Of a stretch of DNA of 15,605 nt, positions 7,750 through 15,471 are shown one piece after another. Position 1 is the first letter of the stretch. Each line of letters starts with the position of its first letter. Origin of the DNA: Bacteroidota bacterium (lineage in GTDB: Bacteria > Bacteroidota > Bacteroidia > Bacteroidales > JADFUO01); the NCBI GenBank assembly GCA_015222115.1, contig JADFUO010000209.1, positions 1 to 15,605 on the forward strand, written 5' to 3'. Below the pieces are notes generated by a model that was not told where the DNA came from, made no database searches, and worked only from the letters and a program-made list of their open reading frames with translations. The translations under genes were made by a program, and so were the position numbers.

Positions 7750-9891
7750 ATGAAAACATTTTTTAAATTATCAGCAATTTCATTTTTATTACTTTTTCAT
7801 TTACTGATAGTTGCACAGGAAAAACATCTCACATTAGAAGACGCTTCATGGATGAATCCTGAAATTTATCCTTCCTCTCTGACGCAATTAAAATGGATGG
7901 GTAAAAGCGATAAATTTGCTTATATTAAAAACAACTGCATTGTTTCAGGTAAAGCTGTTTGTGAAAAAAGAGATACAATTTTAAGGATAGACGACATAAA
8001 TACAGGCATGACTAAAATTGAAAAGGATTCCGTTAAAAGTTTTCCATCAATAACATGGCTTGGAGATAATGTGTTTATGTTTATCCACAATAATCAATTG
8101 TTTCTTTACGATCTTTCTGAAAAAGAAATAAGGGAAATTAATAGTTTTAATGAAAAAGCCAAAAATAAAGACGTTGAAAAACATACATTCCAGGTAGCTT
8201 ATAATATTGAAAATAATCTATTTGTAGCCCAGGAAGGAAATCAAATACAAATAACCAACGACGAAAATAAAGGAATTGTAAACGGTAAATCTGTTCACAG
8301 AAATGAATTTGGAATTCACAAAGGTACTTTCTGGTCGCCTGAAGGCAATTATCTGGCTTTTTACCGCAAAGATGAAACTATGGTTACTGATTACCCGCTT
8401 GTAAATATTGATTCAAGGATTGCCAAACTTAACAATATCAAATATCCTATGGCAGGAATGACAAGCCATCAGGTTACAGTTGGTATTTTTGATTGCCAGA
8501 CACATAAAACCATATTCCTGAAAACCGGCGAACCTGCTGAACAATATCTTACAAATATTTCATGGGGTCCGGAAGAGAAATATATTTACATTGCAGTTTT
8601 GAACCGCGACCAGAATCATTTGAAATTGAATCAATATGATGTTGAAACAGGCGATTTTATAAAAACTCTTTTTGAAGATAAAAACGAAAAATATGTTGAG
8701 CCCGAGCACGGAATGTACTTCCTCAATTCAAAACCTGAGCAATTTATTTGGTTTAGCGAAAGGGATGGCTTTAATCATTTATATCTTTATAATACTGGTG
8801 GAGAATTGATAAAACAATTAACAAAAGGTGAATGGGTGGTAACTAATTTCCTTGGAACAGACCCAAAAGATAAAAAGGTATTTTTCACCGGAACTAAGGA
8901 AAGTCCTATTGAAAGAAATATTTATTCCGTTGATTTAAAAGACTTAAAAATCACACGGCTTTCGCCTGATAAAGGAACACATAGGGCAATTTTAAACAAA
9001 AACGGTAAATATATTATAGATATATATAGCAGCACTACTGTAACCCGTGAATATAAAATTCTTGATGCTAAAGCTAAAGTATTACAAATTTTACTTGAAA
9101 ATAAAGACCCTCTGAAAGATTATAAGTTAGGTGAAATGTCAATTTTTACAATTAAAGGAAATGACAGTACAGATTTATATTGCCGCTTAATCAAGCCTGT
9201 TGATTTTGATTCTACAAAGAAATATCCGGTAATTATTTATGTATATGGAGGACCTCATGCTCAATTGATAACCGATTCGTGGCTCGGTGGTGCAGGTCTT
9301 TACCTGAATTATTTGGCAGAGCAGGGATACATAATTTTTACACTTGATAACAGGGGTTCGGCTAACAGGGGATTTGATTTTGAAAGTGCAATTTTCAGAA
9401 ATCTTGGAGATATTGAGATTGCTGACCAGATGAAAGGTGTTGAATTTCTGAAATCCCAGGATTTTGTTGACACCAATCGTTTTGGCGTTGACGGATGGAG
9501 TTATGGCGGTTTTATGACAATTTCAATGTTGTTAAAAAATCCCGGTGTTTTCAAAGTTGGTGTTGCAGGCGGACCTGTAATTGACTGGAAATATTATGAA
9601 GTAATGTACGGAGAACGTTATATGGATACCCCTGAAGACAATCCCGATGGTTATGAAAAGGCAAGTCTTTTAAATTATGCTGATAAACTTGATAGCAAAT
9701 TATTAATTATTCACGGAACTAACGACCTGACTGTTGTTTTGCAAAATAGTCTGGTATTTATTAAAAAATGTATTAGTGAAGGAGTACAGGTTGATTATTT
9801 TGTTTATCCGGGTCATGGACACGGTGTAGGACGCAACGACAGATTGCATTTAAATAAAAAAATTATAACATATTTTAATGATTATTTATAA
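7750..9891 (+). CDS. Secreted prolyl tripeptidyl peptidase-like serine peptidase, family S9B (DPP IV family)
   Basis: 713 residues: a signal peptide (basic start, hydrophobic residues about 8-20, likely cut in V-A-Q near 22), a DPP IV-type beta-propeller (to about residue 460) and a C-terminal alpha/beta-hydrolase domain. The triad is Ser584 in G-W-S-Y-G-G, Asp659 in G-T-N-D and His691 in G-H-G-H-G-V. All are 19 below Ser603, Asp678 and His710 of Porphyromonas gingivalis PtpA as I recall that protein. The same offset places Glu186 (V-H-R-N-E-F-G-I) and Glu617 (Y-Y-E-V-M-Y-G-E-R-Y) on PtpA's substrate N-terminus-binding Glu205 and Glu636. I therefore prefer release of X-X-Pro tripeptides over classical dipeptidyl activity, though a DPP IV role remains possible. 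Probable location is the periplasm or outer surface, feeding peptide use. It stands alone between the GGGP synthase and sdh genes. Confidence 0.93.
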   Translation: MKTFFKLSAISFLLLFHLLIVAQEKHLTLEDASWMNPEIYPSSLTQLKWMGKSDKFAYIKNNCIVSGKAVCEKRDTILRIDDINTGMTKIEKDSVKSFPSITWLGDNVFMFIHNNQLFLYDLSEKEIREINSFNEKAKNKDVEKHTFQVAYNIENNLFVAQEGNQIQITNDENKGIVNGKSVHRNEFGIHKGTFWSPEGNYLAFYRKDETMVTDYPLVNIDSRIAKLNNIKYPMAGMTSHQVTVGIFDCQTHKTIFLKTGEPAEQYLTNISWGPEEKYIYIAVLNRDQNHLKLNQYDVETGDFIKTLFEDKNEKYVEPEHGMYFLNSKPEQFIWFSERDGFNHLYLYNTGGELIKQLTKGEWVVTNFLGTDPKDKKVFFTGTKESPIERNIYSVDLKDLKITRLSPDKGTHRAILNKNGKYIIDIYSSTTVTREYKILDAKAKVLQILLENKDPLKDYKLGEMSIFTIKGNDSTDLYCRLIKPVDFDSTKKYPVIIYVYGGPHAQLITDSWLGGAGLYLNYLAEQGYIIFTLDNRGSANRGFDFESAIFRNLGDIEIADQMKGVEFLKSQDFVDTNRFGVDGWSYGGFMTISMLLKNPGVFKVGVAGGPVIDWKYYEVMYGERYMDTPEDNPDGYEKASLLNYADKLDSKLLIIHGTNDLTVVLQNSLVFIKKCISEGVQVDYFVYPGHGHGVGRNDRLHLNKKIITYFNDYL

Positions 9892-9947
9892 TGATTAAAA
9901 ATTATAAAATATTTATATAAATAAAATATTATATAAAAATTTAAATT

Positions 9948-9955
9948 TAAATTTG
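9948..9955 (+). promoter_or_regulatory. Candidate -7 element for the sdhCAB operon
   Basis: TAAATTTG matches TAnnTTTG and lies 65-83 nt before the two possible sdhC starts. There is no TTG at the expected -33 distance in this extremely AT-rich stretch, so the call is tentative. It is the last of three overlapping AAATTT units. Confidence 0.4.
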
Positions 9956-9963
9956 CCGATTAT

Positions 9964-9977
9964 TTTACAAATGTAAA
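9964..9977. promoter_or_regulatory. Palindrome TTTAC-AAAT-GTAAA in the sdhC leader
   Basis: A perfect 5-bp inverted repeat with a 4-nt centre lies just after the predicted transcription start of the sdh operon. It has the size and symmetry of a small dimeric regulator site. No specific regulator can be named. Confidence 0.35.
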
Positions 9978-9984
9978 GATATTT

Positions 9985-10005
9985 TATTCAATCAATAATT
10001 GAATA
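9985..10005. promoter_or_regulatory. Hairpin-forming inverted repeat before sdhC
   Basis: TATTCAAT and ATTGAATA pair perfectly (8 bp) around a 5-nt loop, and are followed by a T run at 10013-10020 that leads into the sdhC start. It could be an operator or an attenuator-like leader hairpin, but the stem has only two G-C pairs and would be weak. Confidence 0.4.
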
Positions 10006-10019
10006 TTTGATAATTTTTT

Positions 10020-10730
10020 TTGAAAAATTTATACATTATGATTAAATCGGGATTATCTATTTCATCTATTACCAAGAAAATTATAATGGCTTTATTAGGC
10101 TTATTTTTAATTGTTTTTTTACTTGTTCATCTTGGTATCAATCTTTTTATTTTGCCCATTTGTGAAGACCATGCAGAAATGTACACTGCAGCAGCACATT
10201 TTATGAGCACAAACTGGATAGTAAAAGTATTTGAGGTTATTTTAATGGCTGCCTTCCTCATTCATATTTACTATGGAATAGTGTTACAGATCCAAAACTG
10301 GATTGCAAGAGGCAGTATCCGGTATAAATCACGTAATAAGACAACAACCTCATTTATGTCAAAATATGTTATTTACACAGGATTGTTGATCTTTATGTTT
10401 TTACTATTGCATTTTTATAATTTTTATTTTATTAAGCTGGGGCTTGTAAGTGCACCTAAAGCAGCAAAGATTCCTCTTCCTCAAGAAGAACATTTTTATG
10501 AGCTAATTGTTTGGCTTTTTACAAATGATATGATTTTCTCAATTATTTATATCATCGCATTTATTGTTTTGGGAATTCACTTAAAACATGCTTTTGAGGC
10601 TGCATTCCAAACTCTCGGATTAAATCATTCAAAATACACACCGGTAATAAATGCCATTGGAACAATTTATTCAATAATTGTACCTCTTGGATTTATTATT
10701 ATCCCTGTATATTTTATATTATTCGTTTAA
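10020..10730 (+). CDS. sdhC: Succinate dehydrogenase/fumarate reductase cytochrome b subunit (b558 family)
   Basis: Up to 236 residues, forming the membrane anchor of complex II that carries haem b and exchanges electrons with quinone. Five hydrophobic segments are visible at about 19-43, 66-90, 114-138, 166-190 and 210-235, the pattern of type B enzymes that use one anchor subunit with two haems. Candidate axial histidines sit in the membrane segments: His37 (L-V-H-L-G), His82 (L-I-H-I-Y), His131 (L-L-H-F-Y) and His187 (L-G-I-H-L-K-H), as in Wolinella FrdC. An ATG at 10038 (residue 7) gives a protein starting M-I-K-S-G-L-S, which fits relatives better than the longer form, so the true start may be 10038. 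It is the first gene of sdhCAB, 46 bp ahead of sdhA. There is no separate sdhD, as expected. Confidence 0.93.
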   Translation: MKNLYIMIKSGLSISSITKKIIMALLGLFLIVFLLVHLGINLFILPICEDHAEMYTAAAHFMSTNWIVKVFEVILMAAFLIHIYYGIVLQIQNWIARGSIRYKSRNKTTTSFMSKYVIYTGLLIFMFLLLHFYNFYFIKLGLVSAPKAAKIPLPQEEHFYELIVWLFTNDMIFSIIYIIAFIVLGIHLKHAFEAAFQTLGLNHSKYTPVINAIGTIYSIIVPLGFIIIPVYFILFV

Positions 10731-10776
10731 TCAAAATCAGAAAAAATCTATATCACATCTAAAATAAAATATTAAA

Positions 10777-12696
10777 ATGGCAAAACTCAACGCAAAAATA
10801 CCTGAAGGACCCTTACCCGAAAAGTGGTCGAGATACAAATCCTCGATGAAATTAGTAAACCCGGCTAATAAAAAAAAGCTGGATATTATTCTTGTCGGTA
10901 CGGGACTTGCCGGCGCATCAGCAGCTTCTTCATTAGGGGATTTAGGATATAACGTGAAAGTTTTTTGTTTCCAGGATACTCCGAGAAGAGCACATTCGGT
11001 TGCAGCACAGGGGGGCATTAATGCAGCAAAGAATTACAAAAACGATGGCGATAGCGTTTACCGTCTTTTTTACGATATGATAAAAGGCGGCGATTACAGG
11101 GCAAGAGAAGCAAATGTTTATCGTGCAGCAGAAGTCAGTAATGCTACTATTGATCAGTTAACAGCTCAGGGCGTTCCTTTTGCCAGGGAATATGGCGGTA
11201 CATTGGATAACCGTTCTTTTGGCGGGGTACAGGTTTCAAGAACATTTTATGCCAAAGGACAAACAGGGCAACAGTGCTTATTGGGCGCTTATTCAGGATT
11301 AAGCCGGCAAGTAAAGGAAGGTACCGTGAAAATGTTCAGCCGCTGCGAAATGCTCGACCTGGTTATCGTTGATGGAAAAGCCAGGGGAATTATAACAAGG
11401 AATTTAGTAACCGGCGAAATAGAAAGACATTCAGGACATGCAGTAGTTTTGGCAACAGGCGGCTACGGAACTATTTACTACCTTTCTACTCTTGCTGTTA
11501 ATTCTAATGCATCGGCTGCCTGGGCAGCTTATAAGAAAGGTGCATTTTGGGGAAACCCAAGCTTTGTCCAGATACACCCTTCAAGTATCCCCGTACTGAA
11601 TGATTACCAGTCGAAATTAACCCTGATGTCCGAATCATTGAGAAATGACGGCAGAGTTTGGGTTCCAAAGAAAAAGGGAGACAAAAGACCTGCTAATGAT
11701 ATTCCTGAAGAAGAAAGAGATTATTATCTGGAAAGAAGATATCCCGCATTCGGAAATCTTGTACCGAGAGATGTAGGTTCAAGAGCAGCCAAAGAAAGGT
11801 GTGATGCCGGATATGGAGTTGGTGATACCGGTCTGTCAGTCTACCTTGACTTTAAAGATGCTATTAACAAACAAGGTAAAAAAGCAATTGAAAATAAATA
11901 CGGGAACCTTTTTGAAATGTATGAAAAAATCACCGGTATCAATCCCTATGAAGAACCAATGCGCATCTATCCTGCAGGACATTATACTATGGGTGGCTTA
12001 TGGGTCGATTACGAACTGATGACAACTATTCCGGGTTTATTCGCTATTGGCGAGTCCAATTTTTCCGATCACGGGGCAAACCGCTTGGGTGCAAGCTCAT
12101 TGATGCAATGCGCCGGCGATGGTAACTTTATTATTCCTAATACAATAGGTAATTATCTGGCTGATGAGATCAAGACACCAAAGATACCAACTGATACTCC
12201 TGAATTTGATGAAGCTGAAAAGGCTGTTAAGTTAAAAATTGAAAAACTGCTATCGGTAAACGGTAAGCAAACTGTTACTTCATTCCATAAACGATTAGGA
12301 AAAATTCTCTGGGATTATAGCGGAATGACAAGAAATGAAGAAGGTTTGAAGAAAGGTTTGGTTTTGATAGATGAATTAGAAAAGGAATTCTGGAAAGATG
12401 TAAAAGTCCCGGGCACAGCAGATGAATTGAACCAGGAATTAGAAAAAGCCGGAAGGGTGGCTGACTTCTTCGAATTGGCAAAATTGATGATTACCGATGG
12501 TTTGATCCGCAGAGAATCGTGCGGCGCTCATTTCCGTGAAGAAAGCCAGACAGAAACCGGTGAAGCCAAACGTGACGATGAGAATTTTTCTTATGTTTCG
12601 GTTTGGGAATATAAAGGAAAAGATAAACCACCTGAATTACATAAAGAAGAATTAAACTATGAATATGTTGAAGTGAAGGTTAGAGACTATAAATAA
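10777..12696 (+). CDS. sdhA: Succinate dehydrogenase/fumarate reductase flavoprotein subunit
   Basis: 639 residues; the catalytic FAD subunit interconverting succinate and fumarate at the inner face of the membrane. The N-terminal dinucleotide motif [10 protein letters not shown] begins near residue 41. His73 in [10 protein letters not shown] is the expected covalent FAD attachment site. Substrate-site residues are in place: Arg331 (V-P-R-D-V-G-S-R-A), His402 (P-A-G-H-Y-T-M-G-G) and Arg436 (A-N-R-L-G-A-S-S-L). Long inserts and a charged C-terminus fit the Bacteroidetes type B enzymes. Direction in the cell (oxidation or fumarate respiration) cannot be decided from sequence. G+C content is visibly higher than in neighbouring genes, as is common for highly expressed core genes. 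It starts 46 bp after sdhC and ends 48 bp before sdhB. Confidence 0.97.
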   Translation: MAKLNAKIPEGPLPEKWSRYKSSMKLVNPANKKKLDIILVGTGLAGASAASSLGDLGYNVKVFCFQDTPRRAHSVAAQGGINAAKNYKNDGDSVYRLFYDMIKGGDYRAREANVYRAAEVSNATIDQLTAQGVPFAREYGGTLDNRSFGGVQVSRTFYAKGQTGQQCLLGAYSGLSRQVKEGTVKMFSRCEMLDLVIVDGKARGIITRNLVTGEIERHSGHAVVLATGGYGTIYYLSTLAVNSNASAAWAAYKKGAFWGNPSFVQIHPSSIPVLNDYQSKLTLMSESLRNDGRVWVPKKKGDKRPANDIPEEERDYYLERRYPAFGNLVPRDVGSRAAKERCDAGYGVGDTGLSVYLDFKDAINKQGKKAIENKYGNLFEMYEKITGINPYEEPMRIYPAGHYTMGGLWVDYELMTTIPGLFAIGESNFSDHGANRLGASSLMQCAGDGNFIIPNTIGNYLADEIKTPKIPTDTPEFDEAEKAVKLKIEKLLSVNGKQTVTSFHKRLGKILWDYSGMTRNEEGLKKGLVLIDELEKEFWKDVKVPGTADELNQELEKAGRVADFFELAKLMITDGLIRRESCGAHFREESQTETGEAKRDDENFSYVSVWEYKGKDKPPELHKEELNYEYVEVKVRDYK

Positions 12697-12731
12697 TTGA
12701 CTATTGTCTATTTATTATTGATTATTGACAA
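12697..12731 (+). repeat. 7-bp tandem repeat between sdhA and sdhB, unit TTGACTA
   Basis: Five contiguous heptamers begin right after the sdhA stop codon (TTGACTA, TTGTCTA, TTTATTA, TTGATTA, TTGACAA). They form most of the 48-bp spacer inside the operon. The first unit provides an in-frame TTG that would make a false N-terminal extension of sdhB. Confidence 0.65.
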
Positions 12732-12744
12732 AACAAATAAACCA

Positions 12745-13500
12745 ATGAAAATAAAACTTAAAATCTGGCGGCAGAAAAATGCAAAGACAAAGGGTATATT
12801 TGTAAATTACTCATTGGATGATGTTTCTCCTGAAATGTCATTTCTTGAAATGTTGGATGCTTTAAACACAAAGCTGATAGAAGAAGGTGGTGACCCTGTT
12901 GCTTTTGATCACGATTGCAGAGAAGGAATATGCGGATGCTGCAGCTTATATATTAATGGTCATCCTCACGGGCCAGGTGAGAAAACAACAACATGTGAAT
13001 TACATATACGTTCGTTTAAAGATGGGGAAACTATTGTTATAGAACCCTGGCGGGCAAAATCATTTCCTGTTATTAAAGACCTGATAGTTGACCGAAATGC
13101 ATTTGACAAGATCATTGCTGCCGGAGGTTTTATTTCTGTTGGTACAGGTTCTGCTTCAGAGGCAAATTCCATTCTTGCTAAGAAAGAACATGCAGATGAA
13201 GCTTTTGATTCTGCCTCATGTATCGGTTGTGGTGCATGTGTTGCTGCTTGCAAGAATGCTTCTGCAATGCTGTTTGTCTCGGCAAAAATTTCCCAGCTTG
13301 CTCTCCTGCCACAAGGAAAAGTTGAAGCAATGGAAAGAGTTGAAGCTATGGTAGCTAAAATGGATGAACTGGGTTTCGGGAATTGCACAAACACTTATGC
13401 CTGCGAAGCTGAATGCCCAAAAGGAATTAAAATCACTAACATTGCCCGGATGAACAGACATTTTATCGGAGCTAAAATCGGCAGCCAGATAAAACAATAA
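12745..13500 (+). CDS. sdhB: Succinate dehydrogenase/fumarate reductase iron-sulfur subunit
   Basis: 251 residues from the ATG at 12745; the subunit passes electrons from FAD to the haem/quinone anchor through three clusters. The [2Fe-2S] ligands are Cys58, Cys63, Cys66 and Cys84 ([10 protein letters not shown]). Cys159-x2-Cys162-x2-Cys165 plus Cys169 and Cys214, Cys220, Cys224 supply the [4Fe-4S] and [3Fe-4S] clusters. The frame is open back to a TTG at 12697, but that extension is translated repeat sequence, and [10 protein letters not shown] is the usual family N-terminus, so I reject it. Unusual is the extra Cys65 directly beside ligand Cys66, a position often held by a non-cysteine residue. 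It is last in sdhCAB; the convergent symporter gene ends only 14 bp away, with no obvious terminator. Confidence 0.96.
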   Translation: MKIKLKIWRQKNAKTKGIFVNYSLDDVSPEMSFLEMLDALNTKLIEEGGDPVAFDHDCREGICGCCSLYINGHPHGPGEKTTTCELHIRSFKDGETIVIEPWRAKSFPVIKDLIVDRNAFDKIIAAGGFISVGTGSASEANSILAKKEHADEAFDSASCIGCGACVAACKNASAMLFVSAKISQLALLPQGKVEAMERVEAMVAKMDELGFGNCTNTYACEAECPKGIKITNIARMNRHFIGAKIGSQIKQ

Positions 13501-13514
13501 TTATTATTTTATTG

Positions 13515-15164
13515 CTAAGTTTTAGATATTACTCTTTTTTTCTTTTCTTCCATAGTATCAACTACAGCAGCTCCAACACTATCGCCCCAAACATTGACTG
13601 TTGTTCTGAATCTGTCAAGCATCCAGTCTATTGATAACAGAAGTCCAATACCTTCAATAGGTAAACCAACGGCTTTCAAAACAATAACCATGGTTACCAG
13701 ACCTGCCTCAGGTATTCCTGCGGCACCAATAGCAGCAAGTGTTGCTGTTAGGAAAACAACTCCCATCATGGCAGGTTCAAGATGGATTCCATAAACCTGA
13801 GCAATAAAAATTGCAGCAACAGCTTCATAAAGAGCCGTTCCATCCATGTTTATAGTAGCTCCAAGGGGAAGTATAAAGCTTGCAGTTTTGTTGGATACTT
13901 TATTTTCTTCCACAACACCTTCAATAGTTAATGGCAGGGTGGCTGTACTTGATGCTGTAGAAAAGGCATTTAAAAGGGCTGCACCAACACCTTTAGCATA
14001 AGGTCCCGGTCTTTTTTTGCCAAGAACTTTGAGAATTAGAGGTAAAATTATAAATCCGTGAATAAACAGCCCAATCATTACAGTCATACTATATTTGCCG
14101 AGTGATATTAATTCCGGGAGAAAATCTTTAAAACCTCCGGCCAGGCCGATTCGTGCTGTGATTAAACCGAAAATACCAATCGGGGAGACAATCATTATCC
14201 AGTGCACAAGTTTCATTACAGCATCATTTAATGTTGATATAAAATTGATTGCAGAATTTGCTTTTCCCCCCAGTACTGAAAGTGCTGCTCCAAGTAAAAG
14301 CGCAAAAACTATCAGCGGAAGAATATCCATATGAGCCATTGCCGAAAAAATGTTACTTGGAATTAATCCCTGTTTCCCAGTTTCTTCATCACCTGTTAAA
14401 ATTTGTTTTAGCGTTTTTCCGACGTTTCCCGTTTCTTCTCCTTTCAATTTGCTTGTAATAGAAAATTTAATTTCTAAACCGGTTCCTGATGGTTTAAGTT
14501 CTGGTTCTGCAGAAACCAGTTGCCGTTCAATACGGCTGAATTGCAATTGGGTTCCATCTTCAGTAATGATATAAAACTGTTCTTCAGCATGAGCGCTCTC
14601 CCAGAGTTTTACTGTTACTGAAGTGTCAGAAAATGACTCAATAGTACCTTGTATTGCCTGATCTATAAGCACAATATCATATTTGTCAGTGTACCGGGTT
14701 TTTTCCCATTTTTCACTTGAAAGAAATACAGTGCGGTTGTTTTTTCCCCCCACTGTATAATGGAAATCAGGATGAGTTTCCCCCGGTTGTATTCCTTTTC
14801 CGGGCTTGATAATATTAACAAGAATAATACCTATAATTACTGCTATGCCACTGGTTATAAGATAATATGCAATAGTTCGGCCACCTACTGAGCCAAGATT
14901 ACGAATATTTCCCAAACGGGTAATACCGATAATAAGTGACAACATTACAACAGGAACAACCAGCATCATCAGTGAATTGAGGAATACCTCCCCAAATATA
15001 GAAAAGTTTAAAGCAAAATCAGGAAACCAGCCTCCTATTAGAGTCCCCAGAATAATGGCTATAATGATGCAAAGAAGAATACTGGGGCGTTTCTTTTTCC
15101 CTTTTCCTGACGAAAATTTTTTTAACCAGTGTTTACCGGATTCTGATAAATTATTTTCATTCAT
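13515..15164 (-). CDS. Dicarboxylate/amino acid:cation symporter (DAACS family) with large TM3-TM4 loop insert
   Basis: 549 residues from the ATG at 15164; an inner-membrane secondary transporter of the glutamate/C4-dicarboxylate family (GltP, DctA, GltPh), driven by Na+ or H+. The transport core is intact: serine-rich hairpin HP1 S-T-A-S-S-T-A-T-L-P-L-T (about 402-413), N439-M-D-G-T443 in TM7, HP2 around A-A-G-I-P-E-A-G, and D517-x-x-R520-T-x-x-N524 in TM8. Arg520 aligns with GltPh Arg397, which favours an acidic substrate. The oddity is the loop between TM3 and TM4 (residues about 121-269): about 150 residues instead of roughly 30 in GltPh, hydrophilic and rich in predicted strands. The frame extends to a TTG at 15194, but a -7 promoter element overlaps that extension, so ATG 15164 is preferred. 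Convergent with sdhB. The exact substrate is not determinable. Confidence 0.92.
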   Translation of the reverse strand: MNENNLSESGKHWLKKFSSGKGKKKRPSILLCIIIAIILGTLIGGWFPDFALNFSIFGEVFLNSLMMLVVPVVMLSLIIGITRLGNIRNLGSVGGRTIAYYLITSGIAVIIGIILVNIIKPGKGIQPGETHPDFHYTVGGKNNRTVFLSSEKWEKTRYTDKYDIVLIDQAIQGTIESFSDTSVTVKLWESAHAEEQFYIITEDGTQLQFSRIERQLVSAEPELKPSGTGLEIKFSITSKLKGEETGNVGKTLKQILTGDEETGKQGLIPSNIFSAMAHMDILPLIVFALLLGAALSVLGGKANSAINFISTLNDAVMKLVHWIMIVSPIGIFGLITARIGLAGGFKDFLPELISLGKYSMTVMIGLFIHGFIILPLILKVLGKKRPGPYAKGVGAALLNAFSTASSTATLPLTIEGVVEENKVSNKTASFILPLGATINMDGTALYEAVAAIFIAQVYGIHLEPAMMGVVFLTATLAAIGAAGIPEAGLVTMVIVLKAVGLPIEGIGLLLSIDWMLDRFRTTVNVWGDSVGAAVVDTMEEKKKRVISKT

Positions 15165-15172
15165 ATTCAAAA

Positions 15173-15180
15173 CAAAGGTA
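15173..15180 (-). promoter_or_regulatory. -7 promoter element of the symporter gene
   Basis: On the minus strand TACCTTTG matches TAnnTTTG exactly. Transcription would begin about 15166-15168, only 2-4 nt before the ATG at 15164, implying a leaderless or nearly leaderless mRNA. No clear -33 TTG is seen at the usual distance. Confidence 0.5.
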
Positions 15181-15300
15181 AAAAATTTTATCAAATTATA
15201 ATTTTATTGATACTTCACATCATTTCAAGCCCATAAATTTAGAAAAATTTCATAAACATTTAGCTTTTAATTTTACTAAGATTTCTAACACAAAAAAATA

Positions 15301-15435
15301 ATGACTAATTTTGCAGAAAAAAATAAAACTTTTATAAATGCTCATTTAATTAAGAGCGGATATGTTTTCGTAAACAAAGAGATAAACTTCAAATACAAAG
15401 ATAAATTTATAAAACTGAAAGAAAATAATGGCTAA
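15301..15435 (+). pseudogene. 44-codon ORF resembling the C-terminal end of a staphylococcal-nuclease-like protein (possible gene remnant)
   Basis: An ATG-initiated frame of 44 codons sits between the symporter and the secreted protein gene. Its middle reads I-N-A-H-L-I-K-S-G-Y-V-F-V and then F-K-Y-K-D-K-F-I-K-L, the spacing seen in the last helix region of thermonuclease-fold proteins (V-N-x-x-L-I-x-x-G-Y-A, then K-Y-x-x-x-F-x-x-L-x-x-E-A). The catalytic OB-fold part is missing: an in-frame stop at 15286-15288 closes the frame upstream. I read it as a decayed fragment, from motif memory only. It may equally be non-coding leader DNA of the next gene, since a promoter-like element lies inside it. 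Confidence 0.35.
15306..15313 (+). promoter_or_regulatory. Candidate -7 element for the secreted protein gene
   Basis: TAATTTTG fits TAnnTTTG and would give a leader of about 150 nt before the ATG at 15472. There is no supporting -33 element, and it lies within the 44-codon ORF, so both calls cannot easily be right together. Confidence 0.35.
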
Positions 15436-15471
15436 AGAATGGATATTATTAACAACAAAAACATTAATACC

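Noticed and set aside
9892..9947. Terminator after the peptidase gene
   Set aside because: The sequence is almost pure A and T with several weak self-complementary options and no defined G-C stem.
12697..12744. N-terminal extension of SdhB from a TTG start
   Set aside because: The extension is translated heptamer repeat sequence, and the ATG at 12745 gives the family's normal N-terminus.
12966..13394. 142-codon open frame on the minus strand inside sdhB
   Set aside because: It is antisense to a clear sdhB reading frame and shows no protein motif; a shadow frame.
13501..13514. Bidirectional terminator between sdhB and the symporter gene
   Set aside because: Only 14 bp, with no hairpin; the T-rich stretch near 13533-13545 lies in the symporter coding region.
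15165..15194. N-terminal extension of the symporter from a TTG start
   Set aside because: A consensus -7 promoter element at 15173-15180 lies inside it, and the ATG at 15164 follows directly.
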